From: Parasaccharibacter apium
Lineage (GTDB): Bacteria > Pseudomonadota > Alphaproteobacteria > Acetobacterales > Acetobacteraceae
NCBI RefSeq assembly: GCF_002592045.1
Contig: NZ_MEJG01000001.1
Coordinates: forward strand, 310,001 to 374,000
Length of the DNA stretch: 64,000 nucleotides
Direction: 5' to 3'
Part shown: positions 54,265 through 64,000 of the stretch, one piece after another
Numbering within the stretch: the first letter of the stretch is position 1
Layout of the letters: every line of letters starts with the position of its first letter
Program-made: the position numbers and the translations under genes
Notes under the pieces: generated by a model
Databases searched by the model: none
What the model was told of the DNA's origin: nothing
The model's input: only the letters and a program-made list of their open reading frames with translations

Positions 54265-54899
54265 CGTGCAAGCTCCTTCAAGGCAAGACGAATCACCACA
54301 TCCAACCCGGCCCCCTCAGTCTCCCCGATAATCCGATTAACAATAGGCCATGCCTCAGCACGTTTAAAACCTAACCCCTCCAACGCCATAAGGGCATCTT
54401 GCTCAACCTCTCCGTGAGGATGCGCCCCACTTACCCCACCACCGCCGTGGCTCATCGGCGCAAGGGGCTGCCCACTAAGGCTTGCAGGTGCGGGCATCTT
54501 GGCGACTTTGGCTTTGAGTTCCGTCAATAAACGCGTTGCTAGCCGCGGCCCAACCCCGGCTGCTTGCGTAAACACCGCTTTATCCTCCGCCTGCACAGCC
54601 TGCCATAATAAGGCGGGCCGACTGGCCGATAAAATCGCCAATGCCACGCGCACACCAACGCCTTGAACAGTCGTAAGAAGGCGAAACCACGCTTGCTCAT
54701 CCGCATCAGCAAAGCCGAAAAGCTGGATGGCATCCTCCCGCACAATCGTCTCCACCAACAGGCGCGCAACCTCTGGCGGGCGTGGCAACTGCCCTAATGT
54801 ATGGGTAGAGGCCGACACCACATACCCCACCCCATGCACATCAATCAGGCAATGATCCCCCTCTATATGCGAGACGAGGCCGGTAAGCTGTCCTATCAT
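54261..54899 (-). CDS. ruvA: Holliday junction DNA-binding protein RuvA
   Basis: A 212-residue protein with the OB-fold N-terminus ([28 protein letters not shown]), two helix-hairpin-helix motifs, and a C-terminal domain that binds RuvB. A longer frame begins at 54956 within ruvC; the ATG at 54899 overlaps the ruvC stop (ATGA) and fits the family start. It overlaps ruvB likewise. Confidence 0.93.
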   Translation of the reverse strand: MIGQLTGLVSHIEGDHCLIDVHGVGYVVSASTHTLGQLPRPPEVARLLVETIVREDAIQLFGFADADEQAWFRLLTTVQGVGVRVALAILSASRPALLWQAVQAEDKAVFTQAAGVGPRLATRLLTELKAKVAKMPAPASLSGQPLAPMSHGGGGVSGAHPHGEVEQDALMALEGLGFKRAEAWPIVNRIIGETEGAGLDVVIRLALKELAR

Positions 54900-55402
54900 G
54901 CCATGCGCACTCCCATTGCGACATGCTGGGCACTCGCCCGATGATGAGCATGGCAAATCGCAAGCGCAAGCGCATCGGAGGCATCAGCACGTTTTATCTC
55001 CGCCCCCGGCAAGAGACGGCGCACCATCATGCTCACTTGCTCCTTGGTGGCAGCACCCGTCCCAACAACAGCACGTTTAACCGCCATCGCGCCATATTCA
55101 TGCACACTTAACCCCGCAAGAGCAGGCACCAACAACGCCACACCACGCGCATAGCCGAGCTTTAATGTCGAGGAGCCATTGCGATTCACGTAAGTTTCCT
55201 CCACCGCGGCCTCACTTGGCTGATAACGGCGGATGAGGGTCATCAAACCCTCATGCAGGTCACAAAGGCGGCGGGGGACATCATCACCGGACTGCGTGGC
55301 TAATACACCATCAGCCACATGCCGGAGGCGATTGCCCTCCACATCCACCACACCCCAGCCCATAAAGCGTAGGCCGGGGTCAATCCCTATCAGACGAATC
55401 AA
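54896..55402 (-). CDS. ruvC: Holliday junction resolvase RuvC
   Basis: A 168-residue endonuclease. It resolves Holliday junctions. The first catalytic Asp is in [15 protein letters not shown]; Glu in EETYVN and the C-terminal [11 protein letters not shown] acid residues complete the site. It starts with the uncommon TTG, overlapping the yebC stop (TTGA at 55399-55402), with GAGG about ten bases upstream; no alternative start fits the family. Confidence 0.93.
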   Translation of the reverse strand: MIRLIGIDPGLRFMGWGVVDVEGNRLRHVADGVLATQSGDDVPRRLCDLHEGLMTLIRRYQPSEAAVEETYVNRNGSSTLKLGYARGVALLVPALAGLSVHEYGAMAVKRAVVGTGAATKEQVSMMVRRLLPGAEIKRADASDALALAICHAHHRASAQHVAMGVRMA

Positions 55403-56148
55403 GCTGCGAGAGCCTCAGCAACCTCATCGGGGAGGTCAAAATTGGCATAAACGGCTTGGACATCGTCATTCTCCTCCAGCACATCAATCAGCTTGAGGAC
55501 AGAACGCGCTTGGTCTTCATCCAACGTCACGGTCGTTTGGGGGCGCCAATCCAGCTTTGCCGAGCGCGGCTCCCCAAAACGGCCCTCCAGCGCATCACGC
55601 ACGCTCATCAGAGCTTCCATCTCGGTGATAATCTCATGACCATCTTCCGTGGTCTCTACATTATCCGCACCAGCTTCAATAGCGGCTTCTAGCATATCAT
55701 CTTCGGAGGCTGCTTCCAGCGGATAGGTAATCACCCCAATATGATCGAAACCGAAAGAGACGGAATTTGTCTCCCCCAAAGAGCCACCATGTTTAGAGAA
55801 AGCCGCACGCACCTCGGAGGCTGTCCGATTACGGTTATCTGTCAGCCCCTCAATGATGATGGCCACACCAGCGGGGCCATAACCCTCGTACCGAACAGCC
55901 ACATAATCCTCACCACCGCCGGCACCGCTGGCCTTCTTAATAGCCCGCTCGACCGTATCTTTTGGCATATTCACTTCACGCGCAGCCGTGATCGCAGCAC
56001 GCAGGCGGGGATTCATAGCCGGGTCTGGCATACCAGAGCGTGTCGCCACAGTAATCTCGCGAATCACCTTCGCAAATTGCTTGGCCCGCTTTGCATCCTG
56101 CGCGCCCTTACGGTGCATAATATTCTTAAATTGGGAATGTCCTGCCAT
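55399..56148 (-). CDS. YebC/PmpR-family protein (translation factor / regulator)
   Basis: A ~249-residue protein with the family start [23 protein letters not shown] and the later [19 protein letters not shown] block. The family is found directly upstream of ruvC in many bacteria; members act as DNA-binding regulators or, as shown more recently, help ribosomes through proline stretches. The ATG at 56148 (with AGGAGAG) is the family start, not 56184. Confidence 0.9.
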   Translation of the reverse strand: MAGHSQFKNIMHRKGAQDAKRAKQFAKVIREITVATRSGMPDPAMNPRLRAAITAAREVNMPKDTVERAIKKASGAGGGEDYVAVRYEGYGPAGVAIIIEGLTDNRNRTASEVRAAFSKHGGSLGETNSVSFGFDHIGVITYPLEAASEDDMLEAAIEAGADNVETTEDGHEIITEMEALMSVRDALEGRFGEPRSAKLDWRPQTTVTLDEDQARSVLKLIDVLEENDDVQAVYANFDLPDEVAEALAA

Positions 56149-56162
56149 GGGCCTCTCTCCTC

Positions 56163-58817
56163 TTAAACCATCTTGCCGTGACAATGTTTAAACTTTAGCC
56201 CAGAGCCACAAGGGCATGGGGCATTGCGTGGAACCTCATTCAACCAACGCGCAAATGTGGCTGTATCCAACGCTTCATCCTCTACAGGCTCCTCCACCTG
56301 CATCGCCGTAGGAACCTCCGGCATGGTAGGTGCCTCACTAACAGGCTGCACATGGGCAATCGCCTGCACAACGCGCATCCGCATATCTTCCAGCATATAT
56401 GTAAACATCTGGAAGGCTTCTTGCTTATATTCATTAAGCGGGTCGCGCTGGCCATAGGCCCGCAAGCCAATCCCTTGACGCACTTGGTCTAGCCCATGGA
56501 GATGCTCCTTCCACGCGCCATCAAAAGATGTGAGCAGAATATGCTTCTCAATCAAGCGCATCATATCCGGCCCGATGGTCGCTGCACGCGCAGCATGAGC
56601 CCGTGTGGCTTCTTCCTCAATCCGCTCGATGACACCTTCTTCGGTCATGCCATCTTCTTGCGCCCATTCTGCAATCGGCAGATCAAGATTCAAAACACGC
56701 TTAACTTCGCGTGTCAGCCCTTCAATATCCCAAGCTTCAACAAAGGCATTCTCGGGGATATGCGCGTGGACAATATCTTCAATCACCTTACCGCGTATAT
56801 CCGCAATAACGCCGGAAAGGTCCTTCAAGGCCATATATTCGCGCCGATGGGCATAGACCTCTTTACGCTGTGCATTCATGACATCGTCATATTTCAGCGT
56901 GTTTTTCCGCATATCGAAATTACGGGCTTCGACCTTCTTTTGCGCTTTCTCCAAGGCACGATTCAACCAAGGATGCACAATCGCTTCACCGCGCTTTAGG
57001 CCCATCTTCTGCATCATCGCGCCCATACGATCCGAGCCGAAAATGCGAATCAAATCATCCTGCAAGGACAAGAAGAAGCGCGAATTACCGGGGTCACCCT
57101 GACGGCCAGACCGCCCACGGAGCTGATTATCAACACGCCGGCTCTCATGCCGCTCCGTCCCGATAACATAAAGCCCGCCAAGCTCATGCACACGCTCATG
57201 GTCTGCCGCAACTTGCGCCCGCACTTGGGCAGCAACGGCCTCACGCTCGGCTTCATCCTCAATGCCTGCGGTCTTTTCAGCCACCAGCATGTCCACATTG
57301 CCGCCAAGCTTAATATCTGTCCCACGCCCGGCCATATTGGTGGCAATCGTAATCGCACCGGGCACCCCTGCTTGTGCGATAATGCTCGCCTCACGCTCAT
57401 GATGCCGTGCATTCAACACATTATGGGGAATACGCTTCTGCCGCAAAAGATGTGAGAGAATCTCACTCTGCTCAATCGAGGCCGTCCCAACAAGGATAGG
57501 CTGTTCCCGCTCATGAACCTTACGAATCAACTCCGCTACGGCCTCGTATTTCTCCTCCGCCGTGAGATAGACCTCGTCATTCGCATCCTTACGACGGACA
57601 GGCAGGTTGGTGGGGATTTCCACCACCTCAAGATTGTAGATCTCCGCAAACTCATCCGCTTCCGTCATCGCGGTACCGGTCATGCCCGCAAGTTTGGGGT
57701 AAAGGCGGAAGTAGTTTTGGAAGGTGATAGAAGCAAGCGTTTGATTCTCCTGCTGAATCTCCACCCCTTCTTTCGCCTCTAGGGCTTGATGCAACCCATC
57801 GGAGTAACGGCGACCATCCATCATACGGCCCGTAAACTCATCAATGAGCATCACTTTACCATCACGGACGATGTAATCTACATCCCGCGTAAAGAGCGTC
57901 CGCGCCCGTAATGATTGCTGAACATGATGCACGACCGAGACATTATGCAGGTCATATAATCCCCCGCCCTGCAATAGCCCCGCCGCATTCAGCATCTCCT
58001 CCACAAGGTCAGAGCCATGCTCTGTGAGGGTGACGGTCCGCATCTTCTCATCTTTATCATACACATTTGGCTCCTCAACCAAACGTGCCACAACCTCATC
58101 TACATGCCGATAAAGGTCAGAACTATCATCCGCAGGGCCGGAGATAATCAGCGGGGTGCGGGCTTCATCAATGAGGATACTATCCACCTCATCGACAATG
58201 GCAAAGTTGAAGTCCCGCTGTACCATCTCCTCTAGCGCGTATTTCATGTTATCGCGCAGATAATCAAAGCCGAACTCGTTATTCGTCCCGTAAGTAATAT
58301 CCGCCGCATAAGCTGCTCGGCGTTCCTCATCAGAGAGGTTAGGGATAATCACACCAGTTGTGAGGCCGAGGAAGCCGTAAAGACGAGCCATCTCCTCCGC
58401 ATCACGGCGGGCGAGATAGTCATTCACCGTTACAACATGCACGCCCTTACCTGTTAGGGCATTTAGGTAAACTGCGAGCGTACCGACAAGGGTTTTACCC
58501 TCACCCGTGCGCATCTCGGCAATACGGCCATCATGAAGGACCATCCCGCCAATCAACTGCACATCAAAATGGCGCATCCCCAATACACGGCGAGACGCCT
58601 CCCGGCACACCGCAAAAGCCTCGACCTGCAGCTCATCCAGCGTAGCACCATCAGCCAACTTACGGCGGAACTCTGCCGTTTTGGCCTTTAATTCCTCATC
58701 CGTAAGCGCCTGTATCTGGGGCTCTAAGGCATTAATCTCCGGCACTCGCCGCTGATATTTCTTCAAAGAGCGGTCGTTAGAATGGCCAAAAAGGGCGCGA
58801 GCAAGGCGTGAAAGCAT
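56163..58817 (-). CDS. secA: Preprotein translocase ATPase SecA
   Basis: An 884-residue protein. It pushes unfolded precursors through SecYEG. Motifs: [65 protein letters not shown], and the C-terminal zinc site [14 protein letters not shown]. The first ATG, 58841, gives eight extra residues; the ATG at 58817 fits the normal SecA start ([11 protein letters not shown]) and has AGGG nearby. It is the first gene of this minus-strand block. Confidence 0.95.
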   Translation of the reverse strand: MLSRLARALFGHSNDRSLKKYQRRVPEINALEPQIQALTDEELKAKTAEFRRKLADGATLDELQVEAFAVCREASRRVLGMRHFDVQLIGGMVLHDGRIAEMRTGEGKTLVGTLAVYLNALTGKGVHVVTVNDYLARRDAEEMARLYGFLGLTTGVIIPNLSDEERRAAYAADITYGTNNEFGFDYLRDNMKYALEEMVQRDFNFAIVDEVDSILIDEARTPLIISGPADDSSDLYRHVDEVVARLVEEPNVYDKDEKMRTVTLTEHGSDLVEEMLNAAGLLQGGGLYDLHNVSVVHHVQQSLRARTLFTRDVDYIVRDGKVMLIDEFTGRMMDGRRYSDGLHQALEAKEGVEIQQENQTLASITFQNYFRLYPKLAGMTGTAMTEADEFAEIYNLEVVEIPTNLPVRRKDANDEVYLTAEEKYEAVAELIRKVHEREQPILVGTASIEQSEILSHLLRQKRIPHNVLNARHHEREASIIAQAGVPGAITIATNMAGRGTDIKLGGNVDMLVAEKTAGIEDEAEREAVAAQVRAQVAADHERVHELGGLYVIGTERHESRRVDNQLRGRSGRQGDPGNSRFFLSLQDDLIRIFGSDRMGAMMQKMGLKRGEAIVHPWLNRALEKAQKKVEARNFDMRKNTLKYDDVMNAQRKEVYAHRREYMALKDLSGVIADIRGKVIEDIVHAHIPENAFVEAWDIEGLTREVKRVLNLDLPIAEWAQEDGMTEEGVIERIEEEATRAHAARAATIGPDMMRLIEKHILLTSFDGAWKEHLHGLDQVRQGIGLRAYGQRDPLNEYKQEAFQMFTYMLEDMRMRVVQAIAHVQPVSEAPTMPEVPTAMQVEEPVEDEALDTATFARWLNEVPRNAPCPCGSGLKFKHCHGKMV

Positions 58818-58841
58818 GAGATACCCTGAAAATTTTGCCAT

Positions 58842-59173
58842 CAGCGGCCAGTGTCCCTTCCTCTTTCCCTGAAAGCCGAAAAGAACCTGCTACGGATGGT
58901 CACAACGCTTTTCATATAGGCCCGACATAAGCGGCCTTGCTAGTATGGTCAATGAAAAAGCCCGTTTCCCCCTCTATAATGCACTATTTTCATCCTCCAT
59001 TAAACATATAACCAGCCCGCAAAAGGCCACTTAACCTGCAACACAACATAAAAAATAACATAAAATATAGGAAATACTTTGGGTTTTGCTCCCCTCATCC
59101 CCTTGCAGGGATCGGCCGGCTTTGTCATGGTAACAGGGCTGATTTTTAATAGATCGAAATAACGAGGTCTTTC
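58842..59173. promoter_or_regulatory. Divergent promoter region between secA and the ppiC-argJ operon
   Basis: A 330-base spacer between divergent operons. For the plus-strand operon TTGTCA (59122-59127) and TTTAAT (59145-59150) lie 17 bp apart, about 25 bases before the ATG at 59174. For secA the minus strand has TTGACC (58952-58947) and TATGTC (58929-58924), 17 bp apart, weaker in the -10. No small gene is seen. Confidence 0.5.
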
Positions 59174-60133
59174 ATGCGGCTTTCCCGCTCTTTCTTACTC
59201 TGCACAGCTCTCATTGGGAGCTTCTCTTCCCTAACAACGCAGGCCATAGCGGCTGATGCCGCCCCAGCGCAACCGGCCACCAAGGCCGATGCCACGGCGC
59301 AATCCTCTACCACGCCAGCAACAGACCCCAACTTGGTGTTAGCCACTGTTAATGACCAAAAAATCACCCTAAGCGATGTGCAACGTGCTGCAGCGACCTT
59401 GCCCCCGGAGGCACGCCAGCTCCAACCTACAGTGATTATCCCGCTGCTCATCAATCAGCTGATTGATCAAAAGGCAGTGCAGATTCAGGCTGAAAAAGAG
59501 GGCCTACCGGAGAAACCCGCTGTTAAAGCAGCCATGGAAGCCGCAGCAGGGAATGCTCTTCAAAACGCGTATCTGGAAGAGCAGGTGGCACCAAAGCTGA
59601 CCGATGATGCCCTAAAAGCCTATTATCAGACCCAATACGCCTCCAAAAAGCCGGAGGAAGAGGTCCATGCTCGCCACATTTTGGTAGATAGCGAAGCAAA
59701 GGCGCAGGATATTATCCGCCAGCTCAATAAAGGGGCTGATTTTGCCAAGCTCGCCAGCCGCCTCTCCACAGACAAAGCCTCTGGTGGCACAAATGGGGGC
59801 GACCTCGGTTGGTTTAAGCGTGGTGATATGATCTCTGCTTTCTCCGATGCTGCTTTTGCCATGAAGTCTGGTAGCATCACGCAGAAACCGATCCATACGC
59901 AATATGGTTGGCATGTCATCCAAGTCCTAGGGACGCGTACGGCCCCAGTGCCCAGCTTTGAGCAAGTCCGCGACCAAATCCGCCGCGATCTGATCCGTCA
60001 GGAAGTGCGTAAGGTCGTGGAGAATGCCGAGAAGCAAGCCCGAATCGTGCATTACGATGCAAAAGGCCAGCCTATTACGAACAACCCAGCAGCACCGGCT
60101 CCTGCTGCCACCCCAGCAAATACGGCACACTAA
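59174..60133 (+). CDS. Periplasmic PpiC-type peptidyl-prolyl isomerase (SurA/PrsA-like foldase)
   Basis: A 319-residue secreted protein. The signal peptide ends near ...QAIAA; a Gln/Ala-rich linker and an N-terminal chaperone-type helical region follow; the parvulin domain is at residues ~165-265 (VHARHILVDSEAKAQDII, SGGTNGGDLGWFKRGDMI, TQYGWHVIQVL). The tail is Pro/Ala-rich. It would help fold outer-membrane proteins such as the two barrels in this window (inference). It is followed by argJ after two bases. Confidence 0.88.
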   Translation: MRLSRSFLLCTALIGSFSSLTTQAIAADAAPAQPATKADATAQSSTTPATDPNLVLATVNDQKITLSDVQRAAATLPPEARQLQPTVIIPLLINQLIDQKAVQIQAEKEGLPEKPAVKAAMEAAAGNALQNAYLEEQVAPKLTDDALKAYYQTQYASKKPEEEVHARHILVDSEAKAQDIIRQLNKGADFAKLASRLSTDKASGGTNGGDLGWFKRGDMISAFSDAAFAMKSGSITQKPIHTQYGWHVIQVLGTRTAPVPSFEQVRDQIRRDLIRQEVRKVVENAEKQARIVHYDAKGQPITNNPAAPAPAATPANTAH

Positions 60134-60135
60134 CC

Positions 60136-61371
60136 ATGGCACAGTCGTACCCGCGCTCCCCTTTGGCCCTCTCCCTCCCCAAACTATCCCCTATCGCTGG
60201 GGTGCGTCTTAGCGGTGTGGAGGCTAATATACGCTATAAGGGACGAACAGACCTCATGTTGGTTGAGTTCGCGCCGGGTACGACAGCAGCCGGGGTCTTT
60301 ACACGCAATCTCTGCCCCGGTGCCCCTATCCCTTGGTGCCGGGGCGCGCTGGCTCATACGCCCCATGCACGGGCTTTGTTGGTCAATTCTGGCAATGCCA
60401 ACGTCTTTACTGGCCGTGCTGGTGAGGAGGCTGTGGTAGCATGTGCAGGTGAGGTCGCTCATCTGCTGGATTGCCCTGTGGAAGACGTATTTCTTGCCTC
60501 CACAGGCGTGATTGGCGAGACCCTCCCATACAAGAAAATTCTTGCTGCCCTGCCTGCCGCCATTAAGGGCCTCCATGAGGACCGGTGGGAGGACGCTGCA
60601 CGCGCTATTATGACAACAGACACCTTCCCCAAGGCGGCACGCCGTGAGGTCGCTATTGGGGATGTGACGGTCTGCCTCCAAGGCATCGCCAAGGGCTCCG
60701 GCATGATTGCGCCGGATATGGCAACTATGCTCGCCTATGTCGCCACCGATGCCGCTCTTCCCCAACCTGTATTGCAAGCCCTATTGGAAGAAGCTGTAGG
60801 GCCGAGCTTTAATTCCATCACTGTGGATTCCGATACATCCACGTCAGATATGGTCATGCTCTTCGCTACAGGGCAGGCCAAACATGCCGAGATCACCGCC
60901 CTTGAGGATAACGCACTCGCTGCCTTCCGCACCGCATTAAAGGAGCTACTGCATGAGCTTGCTTTGCTCGTGGTGCGTGATGGCGAAGGGGCGACTAAGC
61001 TCATCAGGGTTGATGTCCAAGAAGCCGAAAGTGATGAATCCGCCCGCAAAATCGCTTTAGCCATTGCTAACTCTCCCTTGGTGAAAACGGCCATCGCTGG
61101 GGAGGATGCCAATTGGGGCCGCATCGTTATGGCGGTTGGTAAAAGTGGCCAACCAGCAGACCGCGATAAACTCTCCATCGCGATTGGGGACCATTGGGTT
61201 GCCCATCAAGGTTGCGTCAAAGAGCATGATAGTTCTGCTCTGGATGCTTATATGCGCCAGCAGGAAATCACCATCACGGTGGATATGGGGCTAGGTGCAG
61301 GCTCTGCGAGTATTTGGACGTGCGACCTAACCCACGGTTATATCGATATTAATGGCTCGTATCGCAGTTAA
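60136..61371 (+). CDS. argJ: Bifunctional glutamate N-acetyltransferase / amino-acid acetyltransferase ArgJ
   Basis: A 411-residue protein. It recycles the acetyl group from N-acetylornithine to glutamate in arginine synthesis. Self-cleavage is expected at the Ala-Thr bond in PDMATMLAYVATDA near residue 195; the oxyanion-hole STGVIGE motif is at about residue 120. It starts two bases after the foldase stop with no clear ribosome-binding site, so translation probably depends on coupling. Confidence 0.92.
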   Translation: MAQSYPRSPLALSLPKLSPIAGVRLSGVEANIRYKGRTDLMLVEFAPGTTAAGVFTRNLCPGAPIPWCRGALAHTPHARALLVNSGNANVFTGRAGEEAVVACAGEVAHLLDCPVEDVFLASTGVIGETLPYKKILAALPAAIKGLHEDRWEDAARAIMTTDTFPKAARREVAIGDVTVCLQGIAKGSGMIAPDMATMLAYVATDAALPQPVLQALLEEAVGPSFNSITVDSDTSTSDMVMLFATGQAKHAEITALEDNALAAFRTALKELLHELALLVVRDGEGATKLIRVDVQEAESDESARKIALAIANSPLVKTAIAGEDANWGRIVMAVGKSGQPADRDKLSIAIGDHWVAHQGCVKEHDSSALDAYMRQQEITITVDMGLGAGSASIWTCDLTHGYIDINGSYRS

Positions 61372-61380
61372 ACGAGCCAT
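61352..61380. repeat. Hairpin across the argJ stop codon
   Basis: ATGGCTCGT (61352-61360) pairs with ACGAGCCAT (61372-61380); the argJ stop lies in the loop. No T run follows, so this may protect the transcript 3' end or be a weak terminator. Confidence 0.35.
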
Positions 61381-61530
61381 CCCCCCTGTAACCTTAATAA
61401 CCCCTTAAAAAATATGCGCTCTTCCTTCATCGGGGCTTGTATCTCCTGCATGGGAAGGCTACTAGGACACGTTTTACTACCATGCGCGTCCTATTTGCGC
61501 TGATTGCATCAAAAAACGAGGAACGGGCTC

Positions 61531-62787
61531 ATGGCCACAAAGAAACGTATCGTCATTCTTGGAGGTGGTGTTGGCGGGCTAGAAGCCGCAACGCAGCTGA
61601 GCCATAACCCCCGTGTGGCGGTCACCTTGATTGATAAAAACAAGGTCCATTTCTGGAAGCCGGTCTTGCATGAATTTGCATCAGGAACCATTAGCCCTAA
61701 AGGTAATCTCTTCGCTTTTAACGAGCTCGCTAAACGCTTTGGCTTTACCTTTATCCAAGGTACAATGGAGACGATCGATCGCACCAATCGGACGCTCACC
61801 TTAGAGGATGGACAGACTCTCCCTTACGATACACTTGTGGTCGCCCTTGGCTCTTGTGCAAACGACTTCGGGACACCTGGAGCAAAAGAGAACTGCCTGT
61901 TCCTTAACTCCCTCGCTGATGCAACCACCATCCATGACCGTTTCCGCTCCCTTATTGAGCGCGCTCAACTTACAAACGAGCCTGTCCATATGGGCATTGT
62001 CGGCGGGGGAGCGACCGGTGTGCAACTTGCTGCAGAACTCTGCCAAGCGATTGATAACACGCCCGGTCTTGGGCCTGATGCCCGGCGCAAATTGCTTAAA
62101 CCCACTTTGATTGAAGCCTCTGAGCGTCTGCTCGCCGCCTTCCCAGAGAAAGTGTCTGCCGAAGCCAAAACAGAGCTGGAAAAACTCGGCTTCCAGGTCA
62201 TTGTATCAGGGATGGTTAGTGAAGTCGGCTGTGGGTATATCGCCCTCAAAGATGGCCGTCGTATTCAATCCGACTTTCCTATCTGGGCAGCCGGGGTAAA
62301 AGCCTGTGCAGCAACGTCCTTACTAAAAGACCTAGAGCTAAGCCGCAGCGGCCAGATTATGGTCACTGCAACGCTCCAAACCACAAAAGACCCCGCAATT
62401 TTCGCCATTGGGGATTGTGCCCGCATGGAGGTCAACCCCGTTGCCCCAACCGCACAAGCCGCCCGCCAAGAAGGGCGCTATGTTGGCCGGGTGGCTATCC
62501 CTCGGCAAATCGCTGGGAAAGCGCCTGTACCCTTCGTCTATACCGACCGTGGGTCTGTCGTCTCTTTAGGTCATTATAACGCTTGGGGTATGTGGCCTTC
62601 CAAAAAAGGCTTTGGTGGTCACGGCCTAGGGGCCCAATTGGCACGTTTTATTCACGAGGGCCTCTTCCGCCAGCATCAGATGGGTTTAAGCGGCCTTTTC
62701 CGTACACTCTGCGTCGCCCTCAAGGAGCGCTTCCACCCCAATAATCCAGACCTTAACGGCAAAGAACGACACAAAAAGAACGATTAA
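61531..62787 (+). CDS. ndh: Type II NADH dehydrogenase (NDH-2)
   Basis: A 418-residue FAD/NAD-dependent membrane-associated dehydrogenase. It moves electrons from NADH to quinone without pumping protons. Two Rossmann motifs are visible: GGGVGGLEAATQL for FAD and GIVGGGATGVQLAAEL for NADH; VFAIGDCARME and TAQAARQEG are typical of the family. The frame could begin at 61504, but GAGG is well spaced before the ATG at 61531. NDH-2 is the main NADH dehydrogenase in many acetic acid bacteria (general knowledge). Confidence 0.85.
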   Translation: MATKKRIVILGGGVGGLEAATQLSHNPRVAVTLIDKNKVHFWKPVLHEFASGTISPKGNLFAFNELAKRFGFTFIQGTMETIDRTNRTLTLEDGQTLPYDTLVVALGSCANDFGTPGAKENCLFLNSLADATTIHDRFRSLIERAQLTNEPVHMGIVGGGATGVQLAAELCQAIDNTPGLGPDARRKLLKPTLIEASERLLAAFPEKVSAEAKTELEKLGFQVIVSGMVSEVGCGYIALKDGRRIQSDFPIWAAGVKACAATSLLKDLELSRSGQIMVTATLQTTKDPAIFAIGDCARMEVNPVAPTAQAARQEGRYVGRVAIPRQIAGKAPVPFVYTDRGSVVSLGHYNAWGMWPSKKGFGGHGLGAQLARFIHEGLFRQHQMGLSGLFRTLCVALKERFHPNNPDLNGKERHKKND

Positions 62788-62796
62788 TCCTGCGCC

Positions 62797-62830
62797 CTTC
62801 CTCTCACATTCACAACCATGTGAGAGGAAG
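62797..62830. terminator. Hairpin after ndh, without a T run
   Basis: A 13-bp perfect stem CTTCCTCTCACAT (62797-62809) with ATGTGAGAGGAAG (62818-62830). No T run follows, so termination strength is uncertain, but position just after the stop supports it. Confidence 0.5.
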
Positions 62831-62918
62831 AGCCTAATATCACTCTACAGACAGATACACATAAGTAAGTTATAGCTTTGCCCTACCCCCCTAAGCTGGA
62901 GAAAGGGAATCGGCCGTC

Positions 62919-63656
62919 ATGATACCGTCTTGCACAGCCCTTAACCGGACGGACGAAGCCCAACTTCATAAACAAGGCTTTCTTTTTCTACCTGCTCATC
63001 ATGCTCAAGCATGGCTAACACCCTATGGTCTAAAGGATTGGGAGAGCTTCGCAGCGAGTTGGAACACGTTAGGGATGGACCGTTACATGGCCGATAGCGG
63101 GCGTTACCGCCGTCGCCGTTATGGGACATTTTCCATCAATAGCGGTCACATAACCCGCAAAGAACATCAGCCACATTATCAAAGCCGAGATTATAACCTT
63201 CTCAATGGCGGGATAGAACGCTGGTTCAACCCTATTAGCGAGGAGATAGGCAATCATCCTGCACTCCAAGCAATCCTAAAGGCCAGTGCGACATTAGCTG
63301 ATCACCTCGCCCAAGAGCATGCACGCCCAACCTCATGGCATGTGGAGGTTCATCAATTCCGCATTGAGGCCGCAGTTCATACGCAAGGTCGTCCCACGCC
63401 AGAGGGTATGCATCGCGATGGTGTAGATTGGGTCTTTGTATTTATGATCAACCGTATCAATATTCGCGAGGGCGTTACGAGTATCCATGCGCTGAATAAG
63501 CAGACAGAACTAGGGTCTTTTACATTAAAGGACCCGCTCGATACCGCTATTGTAAATGATCATCGCGTTTATCATGGAGTAACCGCTGTGGAGCCAGAAG
63601 ACCCCTCACAACCAGCCTATCGTGATGTCCTTGTTGTCACTTTGCGATACGAATAA
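62919..63656 (+). CDS. 2-oxoglutarate/Fe(II)-dependent dioxygenase (PF10014-type)
   Basis: A 245-residue protein with the HxD...H facial triad: His165 and Asp167 in MHRDGVDW, His219 in DHRVYHGV, and an arginine nearby for 2-oxoglutarate (RDVLVVTLRYE). This family includes the L-isoleucine 4-hydroxylase of Bacillus; other members hydroxylate free amino acids or peptides. There is no signal peptide. The substrate here is unknown. A GGAGAAAGGGA region precedes the ATG, though the spacing is long. Confidence 0.75.
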   Translation: MIPSCTALNRTDEAQLHKQGFLFLPAHHAQAWLTPYGLKDWESFAASWNTLGMDRYMADSGRYRRRRYGTFSINSGHITRKEHQPHYQSRDYNLLNGGIERWFNPISEEIGNHPALQAILKASATLADHLAQEHARPTSWHVEVHQFRIEAAVHTQGRPTPEGMHRDGVDWVFVFMINRINIREGVTSIHALNKQTELGSFTLKDPLDTAIVNDHRVYHGVTAVEPEDPSQPAYRDVLVVTLRYE

Positions 63657-63701
63657 GAACCCCGCCCCTTCACCCCTTCTCCTCCTTACAGGATCACCAT
63701 T

Positions 63702-64000
63702 ATGACATACTCATGCCATCGGTCTCTTCGTTTCGTCATTCTCACTATTACGCTAATCGCTTTTAATCCGTTGCATTCTCTTACGCATCAAGCATTAGCA
63801 GCCCCCCATGCACGCCATACCCCCAACACAACCTCTGTAGAGTTAAAAGCCCGCCCTGGGACAGAGCTCGACAAGCAGGCACGCGCTCTTAATGCTGACC
63901 TCCTCGATGATGCAGCCCGCCATAACGACCAACCCATCATCCTTACAGGGACAGCCCGGCTCTCCCCACGCCAAAAAGAGACGATTCTCTTTGTACAACT
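63702..64000 (+). CDS. Secreted protein of unknown function, cut by window edge
   Basis: An ATG at 63702, after AGGA, opens a frame that stays open to the end of the window (99 codons). Residues ~8-33 are a signal peptide (SLRFVILTITLIAFNPL, ending near ALA), then a His/Thr-rich stretch and ELDKQARALNADLLDDAARHN. No family is recognised in this fragment. It follows the dioxygenase gene by 45 bases and may be cotranscribed. Confidence 0.55.
   Translation, partial: MTYSCHRSLRFVILTITLIAFNPLHSLTHQALAAPHARHTPNTTSVELKARPGTELDKQARALNADLLDDAARHNDQPIILTGTARLSPRQKETILFVQ

Overview
This 64 kb window looks like chromosome from an acetic acid bacterium (Acetobacteraceae, Alphaproteobacteria). Supporting points are a pentose-phosphate operon with a fused transaldolase/glucose-6-phosphate isomerase and a short 6-phosphogluconate dehydrogenase, a Tat-exported gluconolactonase, gluconokinase, glycerol dehydrogenase, an HdeD-type acid-resistance membrane protein, a CtrA-family regulator and an alphaproteobacterial yebC-ruvCAB-ybgC-tolQRAB-pal-cpoB-tilS-ftsH-glmM block. 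Composition is moderate GC, with sharply AT-rich spacers at about 8.4-8.65, 19.9-20.15 and 41.2-41.6 kb. The species cannot be fixed from the sequence. Nectar- or insect-associated genera would fit, but that is inference.

Layout. 1-4.5 kb: a single-polypeptide Type ISP restriction-modification enzyme, cut by the window edge, behind a promoter that contains an inverted repeat. 4.8-14.2 kb: a half-size EamA permease, an APC amino-acid permease, two tandem paralogous outer-membrane barrels, a Tat-signal short-chain dehydrogenase, a divergent ProA, an IalB-like protein and HdeD. 14.3-19.8 kb: gpmA, a small membrane protein, periplasmic gluconolactonase, then a shortened AspT-type exchanger with a periplasmic asparaginase, and an unknown protein. 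20.2-28.5 kb: a soluble globin-coupled chemoreceptor, gldA, panC, a flavoprotein overlapping a HerA-like ATPase, and a GT61-type glycosyltransferase with an extra C-terminal module.

28.6-37.5 kb is the sugar-phosphate operon tkt - tal/pgi - gnd - HAD phosphatase - pgl - rpiA - gntK, transcribed on the minus strand and closed by a terminator. With periplasmic sugar oxidation and gluconolactonase it forms a route for gluconate entry and cytoplasmic pentose-phosphate metabolism. 37.8-41.15 kb: ankyrin protein - hisC - M29 aminopeptidase - unknown protein. 41.6-42.4 kb: a CtrA-family regulator whose phosphoacceptor aspartate is alanine, preceded by a long AT-rich spacer.

42.5-58.8 kb is the cell-envelope and recombination block on the minus strand (glmM, ftsH, tilS, cpoB, pal, tolB, tolA, tolR, tolQ, ybgC, ruvB, ruvA, ruvC, yebC, secA). 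59.2-64 kb on the plus strand holds a periplasmic PpiC-type foldase, argJ, a type II NADH dehydrogenase, a 2-oxoglutarate/Fe(II) dioxygenase and the start of an unknown secreted protein.

No rRNA or tRNA genes, CRISPR array, insertion sequence or prophage was seen. The most unusual items are the non-phosphorylatable CtrA-like regulator, the AspT exchanger lacking its cytosolic domains next to a periplasmic asparaginase, the Tat-signal short-chain dehydrogenase, and the ProA-like enzyme with altered active-site motifs.
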